Below, in pieces: positions 45,506 to 53,586 of a stretch of DNA of 64,000 nucleotides (within the stretch, counting starts at the first letter, position 1; each line of letters starts with the position of its first letter). The stretch lies in contig NZ_SNWW01000003.1 in NCBI RefSeq assembly GCF_004362015.1, positions 372,001 through 436,000 on the forward strand. Direction: 5' to 3'. Under the pieces are notes generated by a model. That model saw only the letters and a list, made by a program, of their open reading frames with translations. It did no database searches and was not told the origin of the DNA. The DNA is from Flavobacterium chryseum. GTDB lineage: Bacteria; Bacteroidota; Bacteroidia; Flavobacteriales; Flavobacteriaceae. The position numbers and the translations under genes are program-made.

Positions 45506-45565
45506 CAGTTGAACCGATTTAGAAAATATAAAATCTACATTCTAAAATCTGAACTCTAAAATCTC

Positions 45566-47980
45566 TTATTCTTTATCTGATAATCTCAAAATATCTCCAA
45601 ATACACCTCTCGCTGTTACCGCAGAACCTGCTCCGGCTCCCTGAATAACAATTGGACGATCGCCATAAGATTCTGTATAAATTTCAAAGAAAGAATCTGA
45701 ACCTTTTAATCCACCCAGCGCCGTATCTGAAGGCACAGAAACTAATTTTACTTCCAGAATTCCTTTATCGTTTTGCAAATCTCCAGACAATTCGCCAATG
45801 TATCTTAATACGTGATTTGGTTGTTGATCGGCTTTTATTTTCTCGTAAATTGGGTCGAATTCTTTTAATTTGGTTAAGAAATCAGCAACATTTCCGTCAC
45901 GTAAATGTTCCGGAATTAAATTCTGAATTGAGATTTCTTCAAATTCATTTTGCAAATCTAATTCTCTCGCTAAAATCAATAATTTTCTTCCCACATCATT
46001 TCCGCCTAAATCTTCGCGCGGATCCGGTTCTGTATATCCGTTATCAATTGCTTCTTGCAAAATCTGACTGAACGGAACCTCTTTTGCAGAGAAATTATTG
46101 AATAAATAACTTAACGTTCCTGAGAAAACGCCTTTTATTTTGGTGATATTTTCTCCTGAAAGATGCAATAATTTAATCGTATCAATTAATGGTAAACCGG
46201 CACCAACATTGGTTTCATACAAATAATTTTTTTGATTTTCTGCCAATGATTTTCTGATTTCCTTATAAAAACCATAGCTTAATGTATTCGCTACTTTATT
46301 GGATGAAATCAAGTCGAAACTGCTTTCGATAAGCGGAATATAATTCTCTACAAATGTCGCACTTGCCGTATTGTCAATTGCAATTAAGTTCTCTAAATGA
46401 TGTTCGTTTGCATAAGCAATAATGTCATTTATAGTGTACGCATCACCTTTAGTCTGAATGTCGTTTTTCCAGTTTGAAGTTACGCCGTTTTTGTTTAAAA
46501 GTAATTTTTTAGAATTGGCAATTGCAAAAACATTCAGTTTGATGTCTTTACGTTTTTCAATTGCTGCAGAAGATTCTAATATTTGATTGATTAAAGTTCC
46601 ACCTACTAAACCGTGGCCGATAATTGCGATATTGATTTTTTTAGAAACTCCAAAAATCTCACCGTGAATAACGTTCAGCGCTTTATGCAGTTCTGATTTT
46701 TTAACAACCAAACTCACGTTTTTACCTGTAACGGTGTTGTTAAACAATATGGGAACAATTTTATTTTTAATTAAAGCGGTATAGGGCTTATGGAAAGTGC
46801 TCAAATCCTGACCAATAATAGAAATTACCGAAACATTATCTGTTACTGTAATCTGGTTTACATCTTTAGAATAAAAGTCGTTTTCAAACTCTTTTTCTAA
46901 TTCGACCATTGCTGTTGTCGCTTTCTCAGTCGCCACAACAAGACCAATTCCTCTTTCTGAAGAACCTTGCGAAATAATACTTACGCTGATATTATGATCG
47001 CCCATAACTTTAAAAATTCGGGCATCAACTCCTGATTTTCCAAGTAATCCGCGTCCTTCAAGATTTACAAGAGAAACATTTTCCAGAACCGAAAGTGTTT
47101 TAATTCCTTCTTTTTCAGAATCAGAAGTTATTAAGGTTCCGCGATTATCATCATTGAATGTGTTTAAAATACGAAGCGGAATATTTTTTTCTAATAATGG
47201 AATAATGGTTTTGGCGTGCAAAATCGTGGCTCCAAAATTGGCTAATTCATTTGCTTCGTTAAACGATAAATATTCGATTTTTTTGGCATCGGCAACTAAA
47301 TCCGGATTTGCTGTATAAATTCCGTCTACGTGCGTAAAGTTTTGAAGCTCTTCGGCATTTAAATAATTCGCAATTAATGAAGCGGTATAATTGCTTCCGT
47401 TTCTTCCTAAAGTTGTCGTGTCGTTATTATTATTTGAACCAATGAAACCTGTAACGATATTCACGGTTGCTCCGTTATGAAGTTTAAAATAATTGATTAC
47501 GTTTTTCTTAGAAAGTTGTTCCAATGGCTGTGCATCACCAAATTTTGAATCGGTTTTAAGTAATTCTCTTGAATCTACAAAGTTGGCCTGAATTCCTTTT
47601 TCGATTAAAATTGAAGTTAATAATTTAGCCGAAAGCAATTCGCCTTTAGACAAAATCTGATCTTTAATTTTATTGCTGTAATCTCCAATTAAGCTTACGC
47701 CTTCAAATAATTTATCTAAAATATTAAATTCTTCAGAAAAATCGACTTTTGGATAATCTGAAATCTGGTATGTTTTAAAGCTTTCTAATAAAGGTTTGTA
47801 ATTTCCGTTTTTAGCGGCAATTCTTAAGATATCTTCTAATTCATCTGTTGCATTGCCACGCGCTGAAACAACAACGGCAATTTCTTCGCCTTGATTTACT
47901 TTATCCGAAATGATTGAAACTACTTTGTTTAATCCTTCTCCGTTTGATAACGATTTACCTCCAAATTTTAATATTTTCAT
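45566..47980 (-). CDS. thrA: Bifunctional aspartokinase / homoserine dehydrogenase
   Basis: 804 aa. Aspartokinase domain (MKILKFGGKSL, GRNGSNYTASL), ACT domains in the middle (LVNLEGRGLLGKSGVDARIF), then homoserine dehydrogenase (GHGLVGGTLINQI near 455, FSGTLSYLFNNF, GYTEPDPREDLGGNDV). It supplies homoserine for methionine and threonine. The gene starts 1 bp after the metX stop, so both are under the SAM-I riboswitch before metX. Confidence 0.96.
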   Translation of the reverse strand: MKILKFGGKSLSNGEGLNKVVSIISDKVNQGEEIAVVVSARGNATDELEDILRIAAKNGNYKPLLESFKTYQISDYPKVDFSEEFNILDKLFEGVSLIGDYSNKIKDQILSKGELLSAKLLTSILIEKGIQANFVDSRELLKTDSKFGDAQPLEQLSKKNVINYFKLHNGATVNIVTGFIGSNNNNDTTTLGRNGSNYTASLIANYLNAEELQNFTHVDGIYTANPDLVADAKKIEYLSFNEANELANFGATILHAKTIIPLLEKNIPLRILNTFNDDNRGTLITSDSEKEGIKTLSVLENVSLVNLEGRGLLGKSGVDARIFKVMGDHNISVSIISQGSSERGIGLVVATEKATTAMVELEKEFENDFYSKDVNQITVTDNVSVISIIGQDLSTFHKPYTALIKNKIVPILFNNTVTGKNVSLVVKKSELHKALNVIHGEIFGVSKKINIAIIGHGLVGGTLINQILESSAAIEKRKDIKLNVFAIANSKKLLLNKNGVTSNWKNDIQTKGDAYTINDIIAYANEHHLENLIAIDNTASATFVENYIPLIESSFDLISSNKVANTLSYGFYKEIRKSLAENQKNYLYETNVGAGLPLIDTIKLLHLSGENITKIKGVFSGTLSYLFNNFSAKEVPFSQILQEAIDNGYTEPDPREDLGGNDVGRKLLILARELDLQNEFEEISIQNLIPEHLRDGNVADFLTKLKEFDPIYEKIKADQQPNHVLRYIGELSGDLQNDKGILEVKLVSVPSDTALGGLKGSDSFFEIYTESYGDRPIVIQGAGAGSAVTARGVFGDILRLSDKE

Positions 47981-47981
47981 T

Positions 47982-48971
47982 TTATTTTTCTATTGTTTCT
48001 GCCTTAAAAATATCGGCAAGTAAATGATCTAATTGTTTGTACTCGATTAAAAAAGCGTCATGTCCGTGAACGGAATCTATTTCGCTGTAAAAAACATTGT
48101 TTTTAAATTTCTTTAATTCATTATAGGTTTCCAGATTTTCTTTTGGTGTAAAAAACAAATCTGAATTGATTGCAATGATGTGAATCGCTGCATTTGTTCT
48201 AGATAGTAAAGTCTCAAAATCAGCAGCATTTCTTGTAATATCTATGGTTTTAAGCAATTGGTTCATCAATTTATAAGAGGATAACTGATAGCGTTTTTGC
48301 AATTTACTGCCGTGATGCGCCAGCCAGCTTTCGATATTAAAAATGAGAAGATCCTGATTTATGGTACGCTGAAATTTTTCTTTGAATGATTCCGGAGAGC
48401 GATAGCATAACATCGCATGAATTCTAGCATCTTCAATAGGTTTTGAAGAATTATTCAGAATTTGTTCCTGCAGATAACAATTTGCAATCATCCAGTCGGT
48501 CGATTTCCAGTCGGTTGCGATTGGAATTAAATGTTCTGTTATATTTGGTTCTAATGCCAAAATCTCCCAGGCAATTCCACCGCCAACAGAACCTCCGATT
48601 ATTGCAAATACTTCACTTATATGTAAAGATTTTAATCCTTCTATAAAAATTCTCGCAATATCTCTGGTCGTGAAATCCTGATAATTTTCTATGACAAAAG
48701 AATCGTTTCCGTTGCCGGGAACGTTGAATGCCAATATGGTATATTTTGTGGTGTCGATTGTTTTTTCGTCGCCAATTAAGTCATTCCACCAACCGTTTTC
48801 GCCGGTAACCTGAGCATTTCCGGTTAGGGCGTGATTTACCAAAACGATAGGTGCGCTATATAATGGCTGGCCAAAAACAGCGAAACTTAAAGGTAACGAA
48901 CGATAGAGTGCACCATTTTCTGTGGTGAATTCCTGAATTATTATGGGACTTGGTATATTTTCCAATTTCAA
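47982..48971 (-). CDS. metX: Homoserine O-acetyltransferase (alpha/beta hydrolase family)
   Basis: 329 aa, somewhat shorter than the usual 370. Nucleophile elbow GGSVGGGIAWEIL (Ser of GGSxGG), an N-terminal NHALTGNAQVTGE segment, and a late SVHGHDAFL with the catalytic His. It acetylates homoserine from acetyl-CoA for sulfhydrylation by metY. No ATG at the N-terminus: the start is TTG (48971), reading LKLENIPSP. Translationally coupled to thrA. Preceded by a SAM-I riboswitch. Confidence 0.93.
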   Translation of the reverse strand: MKLENIPSPIIIQEFTTENGALYRSLPLSFAVFGQPLYSAPIVLVNHALTGNAQVTGENGWWNDLIGDEKTIDTTKYTILAFNVPGNGNDSFVIENYQDFTTRDIARIFIEGLKSLHISEVFAIIGGSVGGGIAWEILALEPNITEHLIPIATDWKSTDWMIANCYLQEQILNNSSKPIEDARIHAMLCYRSPESFKEKFQRTINQDLLIFNIESWLAHHGSKLQKRYQLSSYKLMNQLLKTIDITRNAADFETLLSRTNAAIHIIAINSDLFFTPKENLETYNELKKFKNNVFYSEIDSVHGHDAFLIEYKQLDHLLADIFKAETIEK

Positions 48972-49048
48972 ATCTTTTTTATTTTTGATTTGTATACGGA
49001 AATATTAGAAAGAAAGTCTAGAGTGTAAATACTAGAAAAATTCTTGTT

Positions 49049-49153
49049 GTTATCTTTCCACGTTTGGGCGTGGTAGAATGCAGCACCTTCTTCGCGTTAA
49101 CGAAGGGTTGCTAAGGATTCATCGGGTCTAATCCCTCGTCCTTTCTTTATAAC
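49049..49153 (-). ncRNA. SAM-I riboswitch (S-box) upstream of metX-thrA
   Basis: On the minus strand the S-box order is clear: P1 GTTATA ... GATAAC, GACGAGGGATTAGACCCGA, TTAGCAACCC, a P3 hairpin, GAAGGTGCTGCATTCTACC, and a P4 hairpin CCACGCCC/GTGG. A promoter-like TTAATTTGCACC (49191-49180) lies just upstream, so the aptamer starts its own transcript. No clear terminator before metX, so control may be at translation. Confidence 0.94.
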
Positions 49154-49344
49154 ATTTTCAATACGTTTTTGAACTTAAAGGTGCAAATTAACTACTAATT
49201 TCTTAAACAAACAAATTTTATCGAAACTGATTACTCATTTTCTTAAATATAATTCAAACTAAAACTATTGTACGCAAAAAATTACCGAACTATTTGCTCA
49301 GTAAAATTAAGCCGGTTTTACCCTATTTTATGGTGCTTTTTGAT

Positions 49345-49542
49345 TTAAATAAAAAGTGTTTCATTTTCTTTAGAATACATCAAAAATAATAATGAATTCG
49401 GTGTTTTTTTCTCTGCCTTATCTGCTTCAGTGATTCCAAAGCTTGGGTGAATCAATTCGTTTGTTGGCGGCGGATTGTTTCTTTTCGTTCTGATGCTTTT
49501 CAATTTAGAAAATGTTCTCGTTAAGTAGTTTGTTGTGCTCAT
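49345..49542 (-). CDS. Small hypothetical protein between leader D and metX
   Basis: 65 aa, basic N-terminal half (TRTFSKLKSIRTKRNNPPP), not recognised. It lies after the terminator of leader ORF D and before the metX riboswitch promoter. The 61-aa ORF at 52735 occupies the same position before metY. ATG start; no convincing ribosome-binding site. It could be a real small gene or part of a regulated leader. Confidence 0.4.
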   Translation of the reverse strand: MSTTNYLTRTFSKLKSIRTKRNNPPPTNELIHPSFGITEADKAEKKTPNSLLFLMYSKENETLFI

Positions 49543-49616
49543 TTTATTAAGTTTTAGTTTGTTGTGTTTTTATCTTTATTATTCGTTTATGTTTTATTAA
49601 CGCTGCCATGATGAAA

Positions 49617-49653
49617 TAAAAAAACCCTTTTGGACGTGATACCAAAAGGGTTT
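49617..49653 (-). terminator. Terminator D (attenuator candidate)
   Basis: Perfect 12-bp stem AAACCCTTTTGG / CCAAAAGGGTTT with an 8-nt loop, followed on the minus strand by a T tract. It lies 30 nt after the stop of leader ORF D. The stem shares its first half with terminator B (AAACCCTTTTGGTA). Confidence 0.9.
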
Positions 49654-49683
49654 AAGTTTTTAAACTTATATATTCTTTTAGTA

Positions 49684-49788
49684 TCAACAGACGTGCACGC
49701 AAATAAATGCGACAGAGAACATCTTGTTCATCTGTAGGGATTTATTCATTTGTGATTTATCTGTTATATTTAATTTTTGCATTTTCAT
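49684..49788 (-). CDS. Leader peptide D (Met-containing, ends VHVC)
   Basis: 34 codons, ATG to TGA. It has Met at 1, 3, 14, 20 and 23 (SLQMNKMFSV) and ends AFICVHVC with Cys at 30 and as the last residue. It starts 6 nt after the T tract of terminator C and stops 30 nt before terminator D. I read it as a leader peptide for attenuation; translation is not proven. Confidence 0.5.
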   Translation of the reverse strand: MKMQKLNITDKSQMNKSLQMNKMFSVAFICVHVC

Positions 49789-49794
49789 AAAATT

Positions 49795-49827
49795 AAAAAA
49801 GCCTCCTAAAAATTATCGGGAGGCTTT
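49795..49827 (-). terminator. Terminator C (attenuator candidate)
   Basis: Stem AAAGCCTCC / GGAGGCTTT with a 12-nt loop, followed by a T6 tract on the minus strand; 30 nt after leader ORF C. Confidence 0.92.
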
Positions 49828-49857
49828 GCTATATATAATTATTGTTTTCTTACAATT

Positions 49858-49926
49858 TTAAGCAATTAGCATCCCAACGGTTTTAACCGAAATGGCGCAA
49901 AACATTTTATAGACCTTTAAGTTCAT
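49858..49926 (-). CDS. Leader peptide C
   Basis: 22 codons: MNLKVYKMFC then AISVKTVGMLIA. Three Met and one Cys. It shares the KMF tripeptide with leader D. A TTTGCAC promoter-like element lies about 50 bp upstream. Less biased in composition than A and B, so weaker on its own; the case rests on position and on the 30-nt spacing to terminator C. Confidence 0.38.
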   Translation of the reverse strand: MNLKVYKMFCAISVKTVGMLIA

Positions 49927-50173
49927 TGATTCAGTAGCTTTTGGGTTTAACAAATGTGCAAATATTATTTTAAATACACAAATAAAAATAAATAAATTAA
50001 TACGAAAATCCGACAAAAAAATACATTTTGACGATATAAAACATCTTACAAAACTTTTGTTTCAAAAAACCAAAGTAAAAACTTACAAAACTAGTTTTAT
50101 GCACTAAAAACTATTTCCACAAATCAGTTTATCAAAGAACAGTGTTAAAATTCGATCTGGTTTTTAATAATGT

Positions 50174-51262
50174 CTAAACCCAGATTGCCTCTTTATGCTT
50201 GATTTTTTCTGCAATTTTCAGAATATCGGTTATAATTCCTCTTGAAATTGCCTGTTTGCATGCAGAACCGCTTTGAATTACGATTGGAACATCAGCATAC
50301 GATTGGGTATAGATTTCAAAAATGGTGTCAGAACCTTTTAGCTGTCCGATAGCTGATGTTATCGGCTCTGAAACCAATTTCACTTCTAATGTGTTTTTTG
50401 CGATATCAAATTCTCCTATATATCGTAATACATGATTGTCTGCCTGCGTTATTTTAGCAATCTTAAACGATCTGTCCACTGCTTCTTTATTAAGGATGCC
50501 GTTTTTCTCCAAATGTTCTTCGTTTATAAGTGAATTGATTTTTATGTCTGAAAGCTCAAAATCTTTTCCAATTTCTCTGGTCAGAATCAGCAGTTTTTTT
50601 GCAGTATCATTTCCTGAAAGATCTTCCTTAAAAGTAGAGCGCATCAATCCTAACAAACTCGCATCTTTTAAAATAGAAGAGAAAGTAGTTTCTTCACTAG
50701 AAAATCGGTTAAAGACATAGCTCAGGTTATCTGAAAAAACGCCGCGAATTTTAGTGATTTTCTCTCCTGAATAATACAAATCTCTCAGGGTTTGCAAAAC
50801 AGGAAATCCTGTATCTACCGAAGTCTCATACAGAAACTCTTTGTCATACTTTTTAAGATTCGCTCGTATTTCTTTATAAAGATCGATTGGCAGTGTATTG
50901 GCTTTTTTATTGACCGCTACAATATTAAATCCGTTTTGAATCAGCGTATTATAATGACCTATCAATTCATCGCTCGCTGTAGCATCAACGGCAATTAAAT
51001 TTTCAAATTCATTTACTTTTGCAAATTCGACAATATCTTCTACTTTAAAAGGAACGGCTAATTGCACGAAATTGGTTTCCCATGCATATCCAACGCCTTC
51101 TTTCTCGAAAAAAGCAACTGTAGAATTGGTGATGATTGGAAAATGAAAATCGATGTTTTTGCTTTGAAGAAAAAATTCCTGACTTTCGATAATCTGATTG
51201 ATTAAAGTGCTTCCGATATTTCCAATTCCAAAAAGGATAATGTTTATTTTAAGCTTTGACAT
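50174..51262 (-). CDS. Homoserine dehydrogenase-like protein lacking catalytic motif residues
   Basis: 362 aa, paralogue of the dehydrogenase half of thrA. The nucleotide-binding GIGNIGSTLINQI is kept. Where ThrA has GTLSYLF and GYTEPDPREDLGGNDV, this protein has DNLSYVF and GLMRSTFKEDLSGNDT, so the substrate-binding YTEPDPR is gone. The GAGAGSAVTARG segment near the C-terminus is replaced by SGSACKQAISRG. It follows metY in the same operon. Perhaps a regulatory or altered-substrate homologue rather than an active enzyme. Confidence 0.85.
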   Translation of the reverse strand: MSKLKINIILFGIGNIGSTLINQIIESQEFFLQSKNIDFHFPIITNSTVAFFEKEGVGYAWETNFVQLAVPFKVEDIVEFAKVNEFENLIAVDATASDELIGHYNTLIQNGFNIVAVNKKANTLPIDLYKEIRANLKKYDKEFLYETSVDTGFPVLQTLRDLYYSGEKITKIRGVFSDNLSYVFNRFSSEETTFSSILKDASLLGLMRSTFKEDLSGNDTAKKLLILTREIGKDFELSDIKINSLINEEHLEKNGILNKEAVDRSFKIAKITQADNHVLRYIGEFDIAKNTLEVKLVSEPITSAIGQLKGSDTIFEIYTQSYADVPIVIQSGSACKQAISRGIITDILKIAEKIKHKEAIWV

Positions 51263-51287
51263 AATGTATATATTAGATGAAATTCAT

Positions 51288-51327
51288 AAAAAATTACCTC
51301 TAGCAAAACTCACATTGCTAAAGGCAA
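51288..51327 (-). terminator. Hairpin with T tract between metY and the dehydrogenase-like gene
   Basis: 13-bp stem with two wobbles (TTGCCTTTAGCAA / TTGCTAGAGGTAA on the minus strand) followed by TTTTTT. Likely a partial terminator lowering expression of the downstream gene. Confidence 0.7.
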
Positions 51328-51352
51328 TTTTTCAAACAAAAAACAAAAAAAC

Positions 51353-52657
51353 CTAATTTTTATTGATACTGTATTGTGATTGCGTAATGCTTGCAAATAC
51401 AGTTTTCAAGTCGGCAATCAAATCTTCGATGTCTTCAATTCCAACAGAAAGTCGGATTAAATCTTTAGAAACTCCTGTTTCCAGTTGTTCCTCATCGTTC
51501 AATTGCTGATGTGTAGTGCTTGCCGGATGAATAATTAGTGATTTTGTATCACCAATATTGGCCAGGAGCGAAAATAGTTTTGTTTCATCAACTACTTTTT
51601 TTGCTGCTTCGAAACTACCTTTCAAGCCGAAAGTAATAATGCCGCTTTGTCCTTCCGGAAGATATTCTTTGGCTAAATCATAATATTTATTTGATTTTAA
51701 ACCCGGATAATTTACCCAAACAACCTCATCTTGTTGCTCTAACCATTCGGCTAAAGCCAAAGCATTTTCGCTGTGTTTCTTGATTCGGATTGGCAATGTT
51801 TCTAATCCCTGAATGATTTGAAAAGCATTAAACGGACTTAATGCGGAACCAAAATCACGTAGTCCTTCAATTCTTGCTTTTGCTATAAAAGCGGCAGCCC
51901 CCAAAGCTTCGTGATAAATCAAACCGTGATAACCGGCAGAAGGTTCTGTAAACTCAGGAAATTTTCCGTTCGACCAGTCAAAAGTTCCGGCATCGATAAT
52001 AACGCCTCCTAAAGAAGTTCCGTTTCCTGAAATATATTTGGTTAAGGAGTGAATGACAATATTGGCTCCGTATTCGATTGGTTTTAATAAATAAGGAGTT
52101 GCAACGGTATTGTCTACAATAAAAGGGACTTTGAAATTTTTGGCTTCCGCCGAAATCGCTTTCAAATCCAATACATCTAATTTTGGATTTCCTAACGACT
52201 CTACGAAGAAAGCTCTAGTGTTTTCTTTCGCTGCTTTTGTAAAGTTTTTCGGTTTTGCAGGATCTACAAAAGTGGTTGTAATGCCTAAACGAGGTAAAGT
52301 CACTTTTAATAAATTATAAGTTCCTCCGTATAAACTGTTTGAAGCTACGATATGATCGCCGGATTTTAATAAACTTAAAAATGTCGTAGCAATTGCCGAT
52401 GCTCCGGATGCTGTTACAACGGCTGCTATTCCGCCTTCAAGCGCTGCAAGTCGCTGTTCTAAAACATCATTTGTTGGATTATTTAATCGTGTGTAAATAA
52501 AACCAGCTTCGACAAGCCCAAACAACTTGGCTGCATGATCTGAATTATTAAAAACATACGATGAAGTCTGGTAAATTGGCACTGCTCTTGTTCCACCGTT
52601 TTTGGTTACGTCGTGCCCTGCGTGTAATGCATTTGTTGCGAATTTTTGTGTGCTCAT
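51353..52657 (-). CDS. metY: O-acetylhomoserine sulfhydrylase
   Basis: 434 aa PLP enzyme joining O-acetylhomoserine and sulfide to homocysteine. The length and insert (YHGLIYHEALGAAAFIAKAR) fit MetY. PLP lysine in IVIHSLTKYISGNGTSLGG; other motifs YTRLNNPTNDVLE and IHPASTTHQQL. Upstream lie the two Met/Cys leader ORFs with terminators; downstream is the dehydrogenase-like gene. Confidence 0.95.
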   Translation of the reverse strand: MSTQKFATNALHAGHDVTKNGGTRAVPIYQTSSYVFNNSDHAAKLFGLVEAGFIYTRLNNPTNDVLEQRLAALEGGIAAVVTASGASAIATTFLSLLKSGDHIVASNSLYGGTYNLLKVTLPRLGITTTFVDPAKPKNFTKAAKENTRAFFVESLGNPKLDVLDLKAISAEAKNFKVPFIVDNTVATPYLLKPIEYGANIVIHSLTKYISGNGTSLGGVIIDAGTFDWSNGKFPEFTEPSAGYHGLIYHEALGAAAFIAKARIEGLRDFGSALSPFNAFQIIQGLETLPIRIKKHSENALALAEWLEQQDEVVWVNYPGLKSNKYYDLAKEYLPEGQSGIITFGLKGSFEAAKKVVDETKLFSLLANIGDTKSLIIHPASTTHQQLNDEEQLETGVSKDLIRLSVGIEDIEDLIADLKTVFASITQSQYSINKN

Positions 52658-52734
52658 GATTTCTTAGTTTTTAGGTATTGTTAATACTATATATTGTGAT
52701 TGAAATTGATTTTTGAAATTAAAATTGATATTGT

Positions 52735-52920
52735 TTAGACATAAAGGTCTTCTTCTTCCAGACTGTATATTTGAGCCAATAAAGATTTTTGACCTATATA
52801 TTGTTCTGGATTATACTCTATAATATCACTTGTTAGTTCTTCAGATTTATTATTGCTTTTTTGAGAATCTGTTCTCAATAAGTACTGAAATGCGATTGTA
52901 TTTATATCTAATGTGTTCAT
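52735..52920 (-). CDS. Small hypothetical acidic protein between leader B and metY
   Basis: 61 aa, acidic C-terminus (LLAQIYSLEEEDLYV), no recognised domain, no Cys. It starts 27 bp after terminator B and ends 77 bp before metY. Its position parallels the 65-aa ORF before metX, though the two sequences do not resemble each other. It may be a real small gene of the operon or a second regulatory ORF. Confidence 0.45.
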   Translation of the reverse strand: MNTLDINTIAFQYLLRTDSQKSNNKSEELTSDIIEYNPEQYIGQKSLLAQIYSLEEEDLYV

Positions 52921-52946
52921 GATTTAAAATTTAAAATGTTGAAACT

Positions 52947-52981
52947 AAAAAAACCCTTCCGGATGGCTACCAAAAGGGTTT
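52947..52981 (-). terminator. Terminator B (attenuator candidate)
   Basis: Stem AAACCCTT / AAGGGTTT closing a loop that itself contains GGTAGCC, followed by T7 on the minus strand; 26 nt after leader ORF B. Confidence 0.9.
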
Positions 52982-53007
52982 TATAGTTTTTAACTCTATA
53001 ACAAAGA

Positions 53008-53094
53008 TTACTCTTTCACTTTTGGCAATAGCAAATTTGGGATGCACATTTGCATCATACAACACACCATCATTTTATTTACTACTGTTTTCAT
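53008..53094 (-). CDS. Leader peptide B, Met/Cys-rich
   Basis: 28 codons, ATG to TAA. Residues 8-17 read MMVCCMMQMC; in all 6 Met and 3 Cys in 28 residues, far above background. A promoter-like TTG-N20-TATATTTA lies upstream, and a terminator follows after 26 nt. A ribosome short of charged tRNA-Met or tRNA-Cys would stall here, which is the logic of attenuation. Confidence 0.65.
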   Translation of the reverse strand: MKTVVNKMMVCCMMQMCIPNLLLPKVKE

Positions 53095-53325
53095 ATTACT
53101 TTATTTTTTAAATTCGACTAATTAGATAGGGTAAATATAATTAGTATTTTTTTAACTACCAAATCCAAAAATGACATTTAACATTGAAAGACTTCATTAG
53201 CCTTATAAATACTGGAAATTATTTTTTAATTATTTTTCTTTTAAATACTTAGCGACAGATTAAACAATAAAAAAATTAAAGCGTTACTGTTTATTTATTT
53301 TAAAATGTCGTTGTTTTTTTGGCAT

Positions 53326-53354
53326 AAAAAAAACCCCTGCGACTTGCAGAGGTT
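53326..53354 (-). terminator. Terminator A (attenuator candidate)
   Basis: Stem AACCTCTGC / GCAGGGGTT (one G-U pair) with a 5-nt loop, followed by T8 on the minus strand; 23 nt after leader ORF A. A stretch of about 230 bp with no gene lies between this terminator and leader B. Confidence 0.9.
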
Positions 53355-53377
53355 CTATATATAGGTGTTTAAAAAAA

Positions 53378-53443
53378 CTACAATAGTGTCTCTGCGGAAG
53401 ATTCCGGCATCATACAAGACATATTGCAAACTGTTAATTTCAT
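53378..53443 (-). CDS. Leader peptide A, Met/Cys-rich
   Basis: 21 codons, ATG to TAG. Residues 1-13 read MKLTVCNMSCMMP, with 4 Met and 2 Cys. A candidate promoter upstream (TTTTTG-N17-TAGTTTGC, about 53475-53500) would give a short leader. Shares the CMM core with leader B (CCMM). Translation unproven. Confidence 0.6.
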   Translation of the reverse strand: MKLTVCNMSCMMPESSAETLL

Positions 53444-53586
53444 TTTTTCTTTTATTTTGATGCAGCAAATTTGCAAACTATTTTTTAATTGGCCAAACAA
53501 AAATTGAAATAATTTCTATTACCCTATCAAAATAGTATATTATGTTAAATTTCTCGCTATAAAATTAAAAAAAGTTAAAGTTTAAT

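Noticed and set aside
49684..49926. Threonine/isoleucine attenuator for thrA
   Set aside because: Leaders C and D have few Thr or Ile codons (C has one Thr and one or two Ile; D likewise), whereas Met/Cys are enriched in D.
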